Positions 7,746-17,543 are shown, counted from the first letter of the stretch. The stretch: 64,000 nucleotides of DNA from Azospirillum lipoferum 4B (GCF_000283655.1 NC_016622.1:1562501-1626500); one strand, 5' to 3'. Numbers and translations: made by a program. Notes: a model not told the origin generated them from the sequence alone.

Positions 7746-8252
7746 ATGGCCAGTGTCAACCCTCCGTTAACGCTGAGCGGGCAGAAGGGACTCGAGACCC
7801 CGCCGACCAGCCCCTCCTCCGCCCTCTCACCTGTTGCCGGAGCGTCGATCATGCCCAGCCTGTTCCCCGTGCCCACCGCCCGCCGCGTCGATTCCCAGCG
7901 CCTGCTGTCGGTCGCCCTGATCCCCCTCGCCGCGTCCATCGCCATGGCGAGCACGGTCGCCGCCACCGGCTTCACCGCCAGCCCGCTGGGCGAATCGACC
8001 AGCACGCTCGGCTTCCTTCTGGACTTCACCACATTTTGCTATCTGGCCGTCGCCATGGCCCACCTGTCGGGCGCGATTGCCGACCGCACCTGCGGCGGGA
8101 TGGCCGCCGGCCTGTCGATGGACGAGTTCGACGCGCCGGAGCCGATCTCCGGCGAAGAGTTCTGGCAGGCCTTCCCCAACCATGTCGATGGCGCCGCCAT
8201 CGCCGGGGCCGTCACCCTGCTGTGCGTGATCGCCGGATCGCTTGTCGGCTGA
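7746..8252 (+). CDS. Hypothetical membrane protein
   Basis: A 168-residue protein with three probable membrane segments: around residues 52-75, 88-107 and a C-terminal stretch ending VTLLCVIAGSLVG. The middle segment is followed by an acidic loop, MDEFDAPEPISGEEF. No family is recognised. An AGGAGG lies 17 nt before this ATG, which is far; an internal ATG at 7851 is an alternative start that keeps all membrane segments. It is divergent from the Crp/Fnr gene, whose product might control it. Confidence 0.6.
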   Translation: MASVNPPLTLSGQKGLETPPTSPSSALSPVAGASIMPSLFPVPTARRVDSQRLLSVALIPLAASIAMASTVAATGFTASPLGESTSTLGFLLDFTTFCYLAVAMAHLSGAIADRTCGGMAAGLSMDEFDAPEPISGEEFWQAFPNHVDGAAIAGAVTLLCVIAGSLVG

Positions 8253-8334
8253 CCCGTCCTCTCCACGCGGCAGTTGAGAGCGGCGCGCGCTTGCCCCACT
8301 ATGGCGCGGGTAGACGACAGGCGGGTGGGCAGGC

Positions 8335-9138
8335 GTGAGCGGAGATCAGAAGGACCTGAAGGCACAGGAGAAATCCCAGCCGGCGGAACCGGCGCGGCAC
8401 CGCCGCGAGGGCATCGGCTTCATGGGACGCCTGCGCGCCTATTTCCTGGCCGGCATCCTGGTCACCGCCCCCATTGCCATCACCGCCTATATCGCCTGGT
8501 GGTTCGTTTCGCTGATAGACGGCCATATCCGGCCCCTGATCCCAAGCGCCTACAACCCTGAAAACTACCTGCCCTTCTCGATCCCCGGCCTTGGGCTGCT
8601 GGTGGTGATCGTCGTCGTCACCCTGATCGGCGCCTTCGCCGCCGGCTATGTCGGCCGGCTGGTTCTGAGTGTCGGCGAAGGGGTGGTCGGGCGCATGCCG
8701 GTCGTCCGCTCCGTCTATGGCGCGGTGAAGCAGATCTTCGAAACCGTGCTTGCCAAGAAATCCAACGCCTTCCGCGAAGTGGTGGTGATCCAGTATCCGC
8801 GCCCCGGCGTGTGGTCGCTGGGCTTCATCACCGGCAATGCCCATCCGGAGGTGCAGTTGCAGCTGGCCGGACAGGTAGAGGAGATGGTCAACGTCTTCAT
8901 CCCCTGCGCGCCGCCCACTGCCGGCTATCTGGCGATGGTGCCGCGTCGCGAGGTGACCGCGCTGAACATGTCGGTGGAAGACGGCCTGAAGCTGGTGATG
9001 TCCGGCGGCATCGTCGTTCCGCCCGAGCGCCGCCCGCCCCTGGTGGAGCCGCCGGCCGACCATGACCAAAATCCGGACGACGACCGGGATCAGCCCGACC
9101 GCAAGGTCTTGGCCGCCGCGTCGCGTTCGAAGAGGTAG
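8335..9138 (+). CDS. DUF502 family membrane protein
   Basis: A 267-residue protein from a GTG start. Membrane segments lie at about 33-55 and 78-105. They are followed by the DUF502 hallmark GRMPVVRSVYGAVKQIFETV and the FIPCAPPTAGYLAMVPRREV region. The tail is charged and probably disordered. The molecular role of the family is unknown. The last 49 bp overlap the 3' end of recG on the other strand. Confidence 0.87.
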   Translation: MSGDQKDLKAQEKSQPAEPARHRREGIGFMGRLRAYFLAGILVTAPIAITAYIAWWFVSLIDGHIRPLIPSAYNPENYLPFSIPGLGLLVVIVVVTLIGAFAAGYVGRLVLSVGEGVVGRMPVVRSVYGAVKQIFETVLAKKSNAFREVVVIQYPRPGVWSLGFITGNAHPEVQLQLAGQVEEMVNVFIPCAPPTAGYLAMVPRREVTALNMSVEDGLKLVMSGGIVVPPERRPPLVEPPADHDQNPDDDRDQPDRKVLAAASRSKR

Positions 9139-11171
9139 AGCAGAGTCCGCAGCGCCTGCCCGCGCGGGCTGGCGAGATCCGGATCACGCTCCACCACCAG
9201 CCGGGCGTCGTCGCGCGCCACCGCCAGCAGATCGCCATGCACCGCCAGATCGGCCAGCCGGAAGCCCGGAAGGCCGGATTGGCGCGTGCCCAGCACCTCG
9301 CCGGCGCCGCGCAGCCGCAGATCCTCCTCGGCGATGACGAAGCCGTCCTCGGTGTCGCGCAGCGTCTTCAGCCGCGCCCGCGCCGTCTCGGTCAGGTTCG
9401 AGTCGAACAGCAGAAGGCAGCTCGACGGCTTCTCGCCGCGCCCGACCCGGCCGCGCAGCTGGTGGAGCTGGGCAAGGCCGAAACGCTCGGCATGCTCGAT
9501 CACCATCACCGTCGCTTCCGGCACATTCACGCCGACCTCGATCACGGTGGTGGCGACCAGCACGTCGAGGCTGCCGGCGGCGAAGGCGGCCATCACCGCA
9601 TCCTTGTCCGGCCCGCGCATCTTGCCATGCACCAGCCCGACGCGGTCGCCGAAGCTGGCACGCAGGAAGGCATGGCGTTCGGTGGCGGCGGCGAGATCGC
9701 TCTGCTCCGATTCGTCGACCAGCGGGCAGACCCAATAGACCCTGGCCCCCTCCGCCACCTTGCGCTGGATGCCGCCCACCACCTCCTCCAGCCGGTCGAG
9801 CGCGATGGTGACGGTCTGCACCGGCTTGCGGCCGGCCGGCTTCTCGGTCAGGCGCGACACGTCCATGTCGCCGTAGGCGGTCAGCGTCAGGGTGCGCGGG
9901 ATCGGCGTCGCGGTCATCACCAGCACGTCCACCGCCCGCCCCTTGGCCGACAGCTGAAGGCGCTGATGGACGCCGAACCGGTGCTGTTCGTCGATCACCG
10001 CCAGCGCCAGATCCTTGAAGGCGACATCCTCCTGGAACAGGGCGTGGGTCCCGACCAGCAGCGGCAGCTCGCCCGATGCCAGCCGGTCGAGCACCGCCTG
10101 ACGCGCCTTGCCCTTGTCGCGCCCGGTCAGCAGCCCGATCTCCACCCCCGCCGCCTTGCACAGCGGCTCCAGACTCTCGGCATGCTGGCGGGCGAGAATC
10201 TCGGTCGGTGCCATCAGGGCGGCCTGGGCGCCGGCCTCCACCGCGTTCAGCATCGCCATCAACGCGACGACGGTCTTGCCGCTGCCGACATCGCCCTGCA
10301 AAAGCCGCAGCATGCGCCGCTCGGCCGCCATGTCGGCGTAGATGTCCTCCAGCGACGCAGCCTGCGAGCCGGTCAGCGAGAAGGGCAATGCCGCCAGTGC
10401 GGCGCGGCGCAGGTTGCCGTCGCCCTGCGTCACCCGACCGGACAGCCGCCGCTGGCTGGCCCGCACCAGCATCAGCGCCAGCTGGTTCGCCAGCAGCTCG
10501 TCATAGGCAAGGCGGCAGCGGATGGGCGCGGTGGCGGCGAGGTCGCCCTCGTCCTCCGGCGTGTGGGCGCGGGTCAGCGCCTCCGCCCAGGTCGGCCATT
10601 GCCGGCGGGCGAGCCAAGCCGGGTCCTGCCATTCGTCGAGCTTCGGAACATCGCCGAGGGCGGCGCGCACCGCCTTGCGCAGGGTCTTGGCCGGCAGGCC
10701 GGCGGTCATGGGATAGACCGGCTCCACCAGTTCCAGCTCTTCCTTTGAATCGACTGGAACGACGGCATCGGGATGGGTGATCTGGGCGGTGTCGTTGAAC
10801 CACTCCACCTTGCCGGAGACCACCATGGTGGTTCCCGCCGGAATCTGCTTCGACAGCCAATCGCCGCGAATGTGGAAGTAAACCAGTTCCAGAACGCCGG
10901 TCTCGTCGGTGCAGCGGATCTTGTAGGGATGGCGCGGGTTCACCGGCGGCGCATGCGAATCGATGCGCACCGTCAGGGTGGCGATGCGGCCATGCGGCGC
11001 CTGCGCGATCTTCGGCGAGAAGCGGCGGTCGACCACCCCGCAGGGCAGATGCCAGAGCAGATCGACCACATGGGCTCCGGCCAGCTTTTCCACCAGCTTG
11101 CCCAGCCGGGGGCCGAGGCCGGGGAGTGCCGTGACCGGTTTGAACAGCGGAAACAGGATGGCGGGACGCAC
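9090..11171 (-). CDS. recG: ATP-dependent DNA helicase RecG
   Basis: A 693-residue branched-DNA helicase that reverses stalled forks and processes recombination intermediates. An N-terminal wedge/OB region (about 60-170) is followed by two RecA-like domains. These carry Walker A GDVGSGKT, DEQH box (AVIDEQHRFG), MTATPIPRT, and the C-terminal QLRGRVGRG and GTRQSG motifs. The open frame extends to 11438, but homology starts near RPAILFPLF, so the GTG at 11171 is preferred. It overlaps DUF502 tail to tail. Confidence 0.93.
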   Translation of the reverse strand: MRPAILFPLFKPVTALPGLGPRLGKLVEKLAGAHVVDLLWHLPCGVVDRRFSPKIAQAPHGRIATLTVRIDSHAPPVNPRHPYKIRCTDETGVLELVYFHIRGDWLSKQIPAGTTMVVSGKVEWFNDTAQITHPDAVVPVDSKEELELVEPVYPMTAGLPAKTLRKAVRAALGDVPKLDEWQDPAWLARRQWPTWAEALTRAHTPEDEGDLAATAPIRCRLAYDELLANQLALMLVRASQRRLSGRVTQGDGNLRRAALAALPFSLTGSQAASLEDIYADMAAERRMLRLLQGDVGSGKTVVALMAMLNAVEAGAQAALMAPTEILARQHAESLEPLCKAAGVEIGLLTGRDKGKARQAVLDRLASGELPLLVGTHALFQEDVAFKDLALAVIDEQHRFGVHQRLQLSAKGRAVDVLVMTATPIPRTLTLTAYGDMDVSRLTEKPAGRKPVQTVTIALDRLEEVVGGIQRKVAEGARVYWVCPLVDESEQSDLAAATERHAFLRASFGDRVGLVHGKMRGPDKDAVMAAFAAGSLDVLVATTVIEVGVNVPEATVMVIEHAERFGLAQLHQLRGRVGRGEKPSSCLLLFDSNLTETARARLKTLRDTEDGFVIAEEDLRLRGAGEVLGTRQSGLPGFRLADLAVHGDLLAVARDDARLVVERDPDLASPRGQALRTLLYLFERDAAAKTLRSG

Positions 11172-11560
11172 GGGCGGGACGCTATCGGGAAAGCCTTGGA
11201 CGGCCTTCAGAAAGCCGGTTGGACGGCGTGGCGTCAAGGCCGCTGGAGGCGATCCGAGAAAAGGCGGGCGGGGAAAGAAGGAACGGCGGAGCGCACCGAT
11301 GGCCGGGGGCCTGTGGTGGGGGGCAACGTCGGCCGGGGAAATGGCCATGGACGCGCTCCGCCGATAGGTACCGTCCGGGGGCAAACGGGAGAACCGGCCG
11401 GTCATGTCCGATGGCAGGGGACCATCGGGAAGAGACACCAGATGAGAAGACGCTCTATCGTGACTGGCCGGTGTTTCAGGGGGGCTGGCCCGACCGCGTC
11501 ACAAGAAGGACATTAGCCCGGCCGCCCTGTACCGAACCTGACCCGACCATGAAATTCGCG

Positions 11561-14548
11561 TCATGAAACGGCGTTCATGCTGGGGTGAAGCGCTGCTGTG
11601 GCCGCCTCCCGCCGCTGGGCCGCGGCGGCCAGACGGTAGAGTTCGTCGCCGTCCAGGATGATGACGATGCGGCCGTCGTTCAGAAGGGAGACGCCGCCGA
11701 CCCCGGGCACATCGGCAAGACCGGGGTGGCTTTCGCGGACGAACAGGTCGCCCCGGCGCAGCAGCCTGTCGATCTCCAGCCCGATGCGGCGGTTGCCGTG
11801 GCGGAGCACGACGACAAGCCGCTGGCCGGAGCCGACCGGCGGCCATTCGCCTTCGGCGGGGAAACCCAGCGCGTCGGCCAGCCGGACCACGGGCAGCACC
11901 CGTTTGCGCCGCATCACGGTCCAGCAGCCGGACACGAGGTGGAAGTCGTCGGCGGTGAAGCCGCAGACCTCCTCGACGAAGCGGTCGGGGACCGCCAACA
12001 CCTGATCGTCCACCTGGACCAGCAAGGTGCGCAGGATCGCGGCCGACAGCGGCAGGTCGATGGCGAAGGCTGTGCCCGCCCCCTCCCGCGTGCGGATGGC
12101 GATGCTGCCGCCCAGCCGGGTGATGGCGTTGCGCACCACGTCCATGCCGACACCGCGGCCCGAGGTTTCCGTCACCGTGTCGGCGGTGGAGAAGCCGGGG
12201 GCGAAGATGAACTCGCGCACGGCCTCGGGCGAGAGCCGCAGGCTGTCCTCCTCACCGATCAACCCCTGGCGAACCGCCTTGGCACGCACTGCTTCAGTGG
12301 CGATGCCGCGACCGTCGTCGGCGATCTCCACCACCACCCGGCTGTTGCGCTGGATGGCGCGGAGGCAAAGCGTCGCCTGGGCCGGCTTGCCTGCGGCCTC
12401 GCGGTCGGCCGGGGTCTCGATGCCGTGGTCGATGGCGTTGCGGACCATGTGCATCAACGGGTCGTAGAGCGTTTCCACCATGCTCTTGTCGATGCGCACC
12501 TCGCCGCCCTCCATGACGAAGCGCACCGACTTGCCCTGGATGCGCGCCAGTTCGCGCACGACGCGGGGGAACTGGTTGAACAGGGTTTCGATGGGCACGA
12601 CGCGCAGGTCGAGCGCCGCCTCCCGCAGCCGGTCGACGGAGCGGCTGAGCTGGGTGTCGAGGTCGTGCAGATCGCGGCGGTGATGCTCCACGGCTTCCTG
12701 CAGGGCACGCAGATCGGGATCGCCGGCGCCCAGCCGCTCGGCCACAGCCGCCAGCGCCTTTTCGAGCCGCAGGTCGTTCGCCGTGGCGTTGAGGTCGCCG
12801 GACAGCAGGACCATGCCGTCGATGCGCGCCATGAAGCGGTCGACCACCTCCCCCGGCACGCGCAACACGCCGCCGCCGGGGGCTGCGGCCGGCCGGGCGG
12901 GAGCGGCGGGCATGGCCGGCAGAATGCCGGGAGCAGGGACGGCCATCGTCGCGGCAGCGGCGGGGGGAGTGAGTGCCGGGAGGGCTGGGCTTGCCGGTTC
13001 TTCGACGGTCCCGGCGGCGGTTCCCTCCTCGCTCGCCGCGGTCAGTTCGGAGGGGGTGCAGGACCGGATGCGCAGGAACCCGCCACCGGGATCGATGCCG
13101 GCCAGCGCGTCGGCCAGCGCGGAAAGTTCCTGCGGCGAGGCGATCAGCACGCGCAGCCAGGTCTTGCCGTCGATGAATTCCGGCCAGTTGGTGATCGCCC
13201 GTACCTTGCTGCCCATCCATTGGACGAAGCCGGACGCCACCTCCGCCGAGGTCTCCAGGAAGGCGGTGACCTCATAGAGGCGGACGGACGGGTCGGCGAT
13301 GGCGGCGCGCAGGTCGGCGGTGCTGTCCGGAGACAGGAAACGCAGCAGGCCGGGGTCGAGCCCGAGGGCGGACAGTTCATCCGCGCTCAGCGGGCGACGC
13401 GCCTCCCCGGCCTCCATTTCGGCGGAGACGGCATCGACGAAGGCACGCAGGCGCCCTTCCAGCGTCGCGGCACCATCGGCGTCGAGATCCTCGGCCGGGT
13501 CGCGGGAGGCCCGCTCCGCCAGATCGGCCAGCGCGCTGCGGGCGTCGGCCAGCAGGATGGGCCAGTCGGCATGACCGGCGGCGGGTGCCCGGCGCATCAC
13601 ATCCGCCAGAACCCGCAACAGGGCGGAGCCGCGGGGAAGACGAACGATGTCCAACGTTGACGCCATCCGGTCGAGCAGGCCCGCCAACTCTCCGGCAGCG
13701 CCTCCATTGGCCAGTGCCGCCGGATCGGACAGCAGCGCATCGGAGCGGGCGCTGCCCTGGGCGAGGATCTGGGCATTGTGGTCGGCCAGCAGCGTCGCCA
13801 GGATCGTTGCCCCGGCGTCCTTGCCGGTCAGCCGGCCGATGCGGGCGCTGGCGGTGGCGACGCCCTGAAGCTCGCGCAGGATCGCGTCGGCATCGCGCGC
13901 AGCCAGCGCTTCGCGGAAGCGGCGCAGCGTGTCGGCGAAGGGAAGGAAGTTCAGCCGCTCGCAGGCCAACTCCAACCGGTCGGCGGTATCGTCGACGGTG
14001 CGGAGCCCCTCCTCATCCAAGCTGTCGAGGTCGAGCGCACGGGTCAGCGTCGCCATGCCGTCATGCAGCAGCCCGACGAAGAGACCGAGCATGCGCTCGT
14101 TTTCATGCAGCCGCACCGGTGGGGGCGGCGGCGATGCCGGTCCCGGCTTCACCGCCGAGGTCTCGCTGCCCAGCGCGTCGAGCCGTGCCAGCAGGTCGGC
14201 CGGCGCCTGCCCGTCCCGGCGGTCGCGGATGCCGGACTCCGCCAGACCGCGCAACGCATCCAGCGCTTCCAAAAGCGGGGCGGCGACCTCCTCCGTCAGG
14301 GGCAGCGCGCCGGTGCGCACGCGGCCGAGAATCGTCTCCGCCCGGTGGGCAACCGCCTCCATGGCGAAGAGGTCCATGGCTCGGGCCGCCCCTTTCAGCG
14401 AGTGGAAGGAGCGGAACAGGGCGGCGATCCGCTCGGTGTCCGGCCCGTCACCGGGCGTGGCGGAGAGCAGCTTTTCCAGCAGGTCGAAATGCTCGCCGGC
14501 CTCGACGCCGAACTGCCGCCACAGGGTCTCGATCAGTTCGCTGCTCAT
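11561..14548 (-). CDS. cheA: Chemotaxis histidine kinase CheA
   Basis: A 995-residue kinase, longer than the roughly 650-residue enteric CheA. An N-terminal Hpt domain has H49 in SFHSLKGAA. A roughly 450-residue middle stretch follows, including a degenerate Hpt-like helical segment (about 150-220) and a proline/alanine-rich linker (about 520-570). The dimerisation domain starts near 590, the HATPase domain carries MVRNAIDHGIE and TSGRGVGMDVV, and a CheW-like domain ends the protein. No receiver domain is fused. It is the last gene of the operon, 33 nt after the CheY-like gene. Confidence 0.92.
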   Translation of the reverse strand: MSSELIETLWRQFGVEAGEHFDLLEKLLSATPGDGPDTERIAALFRSFHSLKGAARAMDLFAMEAVAHRAETILGRVRTGALPLTEEVAAPLLEALDALRGLAESGIRDRRDGQAPADLLARLDALGSETSAVKPGPASPPPPPVRLHENERMLGLFVGLLHDGMATLTRALDLDSLDEEGLRTVDDTADRLELACERLNFLPFADTLRRFREALAARDADAILRELQGVATASARIGRLTGKDAGATILATLLADHNAQILAQGSARSDALLSDPAALANGGAAGELAGLLDRMASTLDIVRLPRGSALLRVLADVMRRAPAAGHADWPILLADARSALADLAERASRDPAEDLDADGAATLEGRLRAFVDAVSAEMEAGEARRPLSADELSALGLDPGLLRFLSPDSTADLRAAIADPSVRLYEVTAFLETSAEVASGFVQWMGSKVRAITNWPEFIDGKTWLRVLIASPQELSALADALAGIDPGGGFLRIRSCTPSELTAASEEGTAAGTVEEPASPALPALTPPAAAATMAVPAPGILPAMPAAPARPAAAPGGGVLRVPGEVVDRFMARIDGMVLLSGDLNATANDLRLEKALAAVAERLGAGDPDLRALQEAVEHHRRDLHDLDTQLSRSVDRLREAALDLRVVPIETLFNQFPRVVRELARIQGKSVRFVMEGGEVRIDKSMVETLYDPLMHMVRNAIDHGIETPADREAAGKPAQATLCLRAIQRNSRVVVEIADDGRGIATEAVRAKAVRQGLIGEEDSLRLSPEAVREFIFAPGFSTADTVTETSGRGVGMDVVRNAITRLGGSIAIRTREGAGTAFAIDLPLSAAILRTLLVQVDDQVLAVPDRFVEEVCGFTADDFHLVSGCWTVMRRKRVLPVVRLADALGFPAEGEWPPVGSGQRLVVVLRHGNRRIGLEIDRLLRRGDLFVRESHPGLADVPGVGGVSLLNDGRIVIILDGDELYRLAAAAQRREAATAALHPSMNAVS

Positions 14549-14581
14549 GGGTCACCGCGCAAGGGGGCGTCGAGCCGGGGA

Positions 14582-15004
14582 TCAGGGCTTCACGGGCGGG
14601 GGAAGGCCGGCGGCGCGGCGGATGGCGGCGACGATGTCGTGGCCCTTCTTGTGAGCGAGGTCGAGGCTCATGGTGCCGGACGGCTTGGCGATGATCTCCA
14701 CCGCTCCCAACGCGCGGGCCTCGGTCGCCTCGGGCGAGCCGACCTGGGCGACGGAGGAGATGATGATCACCTTGGCGCGCGACATCAGCGACAGATGCTC
14801 CATCACCTCCAGCCCCGACATCTCCGGCATTTCGATGTCGAGCAGGACGATGTCCGGCTTCAGGCTCTTGACCATCTCCAGGGCCACCTTGCCGTTTTCG
14901 GCCGCGCCGACGAGGGACAGCTCGTCGTCCGCGCGCACGATGTCGCCGATGATGGTGCGCATCAGCACCGAGTCATCGACCAGCAGGATCGTCGGCTTCG
15001 CCAT
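14582..15004 (-). CDS. CheY-like single-domain response regulator
   Basis: A 140-residue receiver with acidic pair DD at 10-11, phospho-acceptor aspartate in LLDIEMP, a serine in IISSVA and lysine in AKPSG. The C-terminal tail, MSLDLAHKKGHDIVAAIRRA, resembles the start of a CheB linker, so it is closer to CheB receivers than to classical CheY. It lies between cheB and cheA and is probably phosphorylated by this CheA. Whether it binds the motor or acts as a phosphate sink is unknown. Confidence 0.88.
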   Translation of the reverse strand: MAKPTILLVDDSVLMRTIIGDIVRADDELSLVGAAENGKVALEMVKSLKPDIVLLDIEMPEMSGLEVMEHLSLMSRAKVIIISSVAQVGSPEATEARALGAVEIIAKPSGTMSLDLAHKKGHDIVAAIRRAAGLPPPVKP

Positions 15005-15060
15005 CGGTTACAGTTTCCTATGCTTGCAGTGCCAAACGGCGTTCAGGTCGGGTGTCGTGG

Positions 15061-16128
15061 TCAGGCGAGTGAGAAGAGGGCATTCAGCTTGCGGGCGATT
15101 GCCGCGACCGGCAACACCTCCGTGGCGACACCGGCGCGGATCGCCGCCTTCGGCATGCCGTCGACGGCGCAGGTCGCCGGATCCTGGACCAGGACGCTGA
15201 GGCGCCGCTCGGCGAAGGCGGCGGCGCCGGTGCTGCCGTCTTCGCCCATGCCGGTCAGCACGACGGCGACAGGCGACTCCGCCGCCTCCGCTGCGCTGCG
15301 GAACAGCCGGTCGGCGGAGGGATGGTAGATGGTCCCGGCAGGGTCCGCCGCATGCAGGGAGAATCGGCCGGAAGGCAGACGGCGCACGATCCAGTCGCCG
15401 CCGCCGCGCAGGATGGTCACGGTGCCTGGATCGAGCACCGCACCGTCACCGCCCTCCACCACCGGCCGGCCGAGCGACCGGGCGAGCGAGGCGGCGAATC
15501 CCGCGGTGAAGCTGGCCGGCATATGCTGCGCCACCACCAGCGGACAGTGCAGCGGCCCCAGCGTGCCCAGCAGTTCCGCCAGCGCAACCGGTCCGCCGGT
15601 GGAGACGCCCACCACGATCAGGTCCGGGCGATGACCGCGAGCCACGGGGCGCGGAGCCACCGCCGGCTCCACCGCGGGCGTCGGCGACGGGGTGCGGACG
15701 GTCTCCCCGGTCAGAGCCATGCGCCAGCGGCCCCAGTGGCGAACCTTCTCGGTCAGCTGGCGTTCGATGGACGCCATGTCGAATGTGATGAAGGAGCTGT
15801 TCTTGCAGACGAAATCCACCGCACCGGTCTCCAGCGCCCGGATGGTGGCGGCCGCTCCCTCGGAGGTCTCGTTGGAGACCATGATGCAGGGCGGCCCCTT
15901 CTCCGCCGCAATGGCCTGCACCGATTCGATGCCGTCCATGATCGGCATGTTCAGGTCCATGGCGACGACATGCGGTTTCAGCTTGCGCGACAGGCGCAAT
16001 GCCTCGGCACCGTTGCGGGCCTCGCCGACGATCTCGATGTCCGAGGCCGGTTCCAGCATCTTGCGGAGCGCGATGCGGACGAAGTTGCTGTCGTCGACCA
16101 CCAGCAGACGGATGCGCGGATCGGTCAT
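15061..16128 (-). CDS. cheB: Chemotaxis protein-glutamate methylesterase CheB
   Basis: A 355-residue protein that removes methyl groups from chemoreceptors and deamidates receptor glutamines. Receiver domain residues 1-125 include the phospho-acceptor in VAMDLNMP. The C-terminal esterase (about 175-350) holds the catalytic serine in GVSTGGP, histidine in VVAQHMP and aspartate in LTGMGEDGSTGA. The ATG at 16128 overlaps the stop of the CheW gene as ATGA, implying translational coupling. Confidence 0.93.
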   Translation of the reverse strand: MTDPRIRLLVVDDSNFVRIALRKMLEPASDIEIVGEARNGAEALRLSRKLKPHVVAMDLNMPIMDGIESVQAIAAEKGPPCIMVSNETSEGAAATIRALETGAVDFVCKNSSFITFDMASIERQLTEKVRHWGRWRMALTGETVRTPSPTPAVEPAVAPRPVARGHRPDLIVVGVSTGGPVALAELLGTLGPLHCPLVVAQHMPASFTAGFAASLARSLGRPVVEGGDGAVLDPGTVTILRGGGDWIVRRLPSGRFSLHAADPAGTIYHPSADRLFRSAAEAAESPVAVVLTGMGEDGSTGAAAFAERRLSVLVQDPATCAVDGMPKAAIRAGVATEVLPVAAIARKLNALFSLA

Positions 16129-17543
16129 GGCGCTGCGGTCCCGGCCGGAAGGGCCCTGGTTGCGGAGGGAATGGCGGAAGAGGCGGCGGTCAGCCCCTCC
16201 GGCCGCAGCACCGGGATCAATGCATGGTCCAGACGGATGACCGCGGCGGTCAGGCGGTCGGACAGCGGATCGACGTCCTCCGCGGCGATCTTGCGGATGC
16301 GCTGGAGCTCGTCGGCGATCACCGCCACGGTTCCGCCGTCGATCTCCACCAGGATGGCGATCCCGGGCGTATCGGGCGCGGCGCCGACCGTCCCCCGCGA
16401 CAACAACCGCCGCAGATCGAGCACCGGCAGAATGCGGCCGTCCACGTCGGTCAATCCGTCGAAATTCTCCGCCCCCTGCGGCAGACGAAGGCGGTCGGAG
16501 GGTTCCACGACGCGGCGCACCTGCTCGAATTCCAGGGCGTAGACCCGCGCCTCCACCACAAAGGTCAGGAAGCGGCGGTAGAAGCGGCGCGGCAGACGGC
16601 TTTCGGACAGATCGTCGTCCGGGTCGCCTCCCTCGGGTATGAAGCCACCGATGTCGTCGAGATGATCGCCCAGCATGTGCGCCCCGCTCTTCACGTCGAG
16701 CCAAGTTCCATCGTAATCCACCACCTGTGCCGGTGCACCGGCCTCGCCAGCGCGCACCCGGTCCAACGGCACGCGGACCACCCCGCGCACGCCGTCCATC
16801 CGCACGCCAACGGGGCCACGGCTGGTCCGCAGCACGGCGACATAGCCGCCGGTACGGTCGCCCACCCCCAGTGGATCGGTGACCAGCACGGACCGCTTCT
16901 GCACCGGCGCCACACCGCGCACGACGGCCGGCGCATTGGGCAGAGGGCGCAGGTCGGCCAATGGGAAGACCAGCAGGAGGTCGGCCATGTCCAACGCCTG
17001 CGGCCGCCCGGCGAGTTCCACCATCAGCAGGCGGATGCTTGCCCGCTCTCGCGACTGGTCGGGTGGCTCGGCGGCGGCCCCGGTCAGCGCGTCGGCATCG
17101 AACAGCCCGGCATGGACGGCGCCGCGCCCCAGTTCCATCCGATCCGGGTCGAGCAGGCGCAGCGAGCGGTCGCCATGGCGCAGGCGTCCGGCAACCGGCG
17201 TCCCGCAATCCTCCGGCTCCGCCTCGGCGAGCGTCACCCGCTCCGCCGGCAGTGTGCCGCCGATCCGGCCGGTGCGCAGGGCCAGCAGCCCGGCCCCGGC
17301 ACGCAGCACGATCAGCAGGCCGCCCCGCCGGCCGCCGCTCCAAGCCAGCCCGAGCGACGGATAGCCGGCGATGTCCAGCACCGGCAGGATGCGCCCGCCG
17401 ACGGTCGCCAGCCCTTCCACCTGCGGCGGGGCGAAGGGCAACCGGGTGGCGCGGGTCGATTCGGCAACCTCCTCCACCCGGTCGGACGGAACGGCAAAGG
17501 GAGTGCCGGCGATGTCGAAGCTCAGGAAGCCATGGGCCGTCAT
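16125..17543 (-). CDS. Triple-domain CheW fusion protein
   Basis: A 472-residue adaptor. Three CheW-like domains can be read in order: about 1-140 (GRILPVLDIAGYPSL), about 165-300 (VRGVAPVQKRSVLVTD, more diverged), and about 325-455 (DGRILPVLDLRRLL). Ordinary CheW has one domain and links receptors to CheA. Its position between cheR and cheB with ATGA overlaps on both sides makes it the coupling protein of this operon. The middle domain has lost several core glycines and may be structural only. Confidence 0.85.
   Translation of the reverse strand: MTAHGFLSFDIAGTPFAVPSDRVEEVAESTRATRLPFAPPQVEGLATVGGRILPVLDIAGYPSLGLAWSGGRRGGLLIVLRAGAGLLALRTGRIGGTLPAERVTLAEAEPEDCGTPVAGRLRHGDRSLRLLDPDRMELGRGAVHAGLFDADALTGAAAEPPDQSRERASIRLLMVELAGRPQALDMADLLLVFPLADLRPLPNAPAVVRGVAPVQKRSVLVTDPLGVGDRTGGYVAVLRTSRGPVGVRMDGVRGVVRVPLDRVRAGEAGAPAQVVDYDGTWLDVKSGAHMLGDHLDDIGGFIPEGGDPDDDLSESRLPRRFYRRFLTFVVEARVYALEFEQVRRVVEPSDRLRLPQGAENFDGLTDVDGRILPVLDLRRLLSRGTVGAAPDTPGIAILVEIDGGTVAVIADELQRIRKIAAEDVDPLSDRLTAAVIRLDHALIPVLRPEGLTAASSAIPSATRALPAGTAAP

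Noticed and set aside
11172-11438. An 89-residue N-terminal extension of RecG
   Set aside because: Low-complexity sequence with no family match; the GTG at 11171 gives the usual length.
11585-15328. Long plus-strand frames opposite cheA, the CheY-like gene and the 3' part of cheB
   Set aside because: Antisense shadows produced by GC-rich codons; the minus-strand genes carry all chemotaxis motifs.
16129-17343. Upstream extension of the cheB frame giving a 760-residue product
   Set aside because: The extension overlaps the CheW gene in another frame and has no homology; the ATG at 16128 with the ATGA overlap fits CheB.
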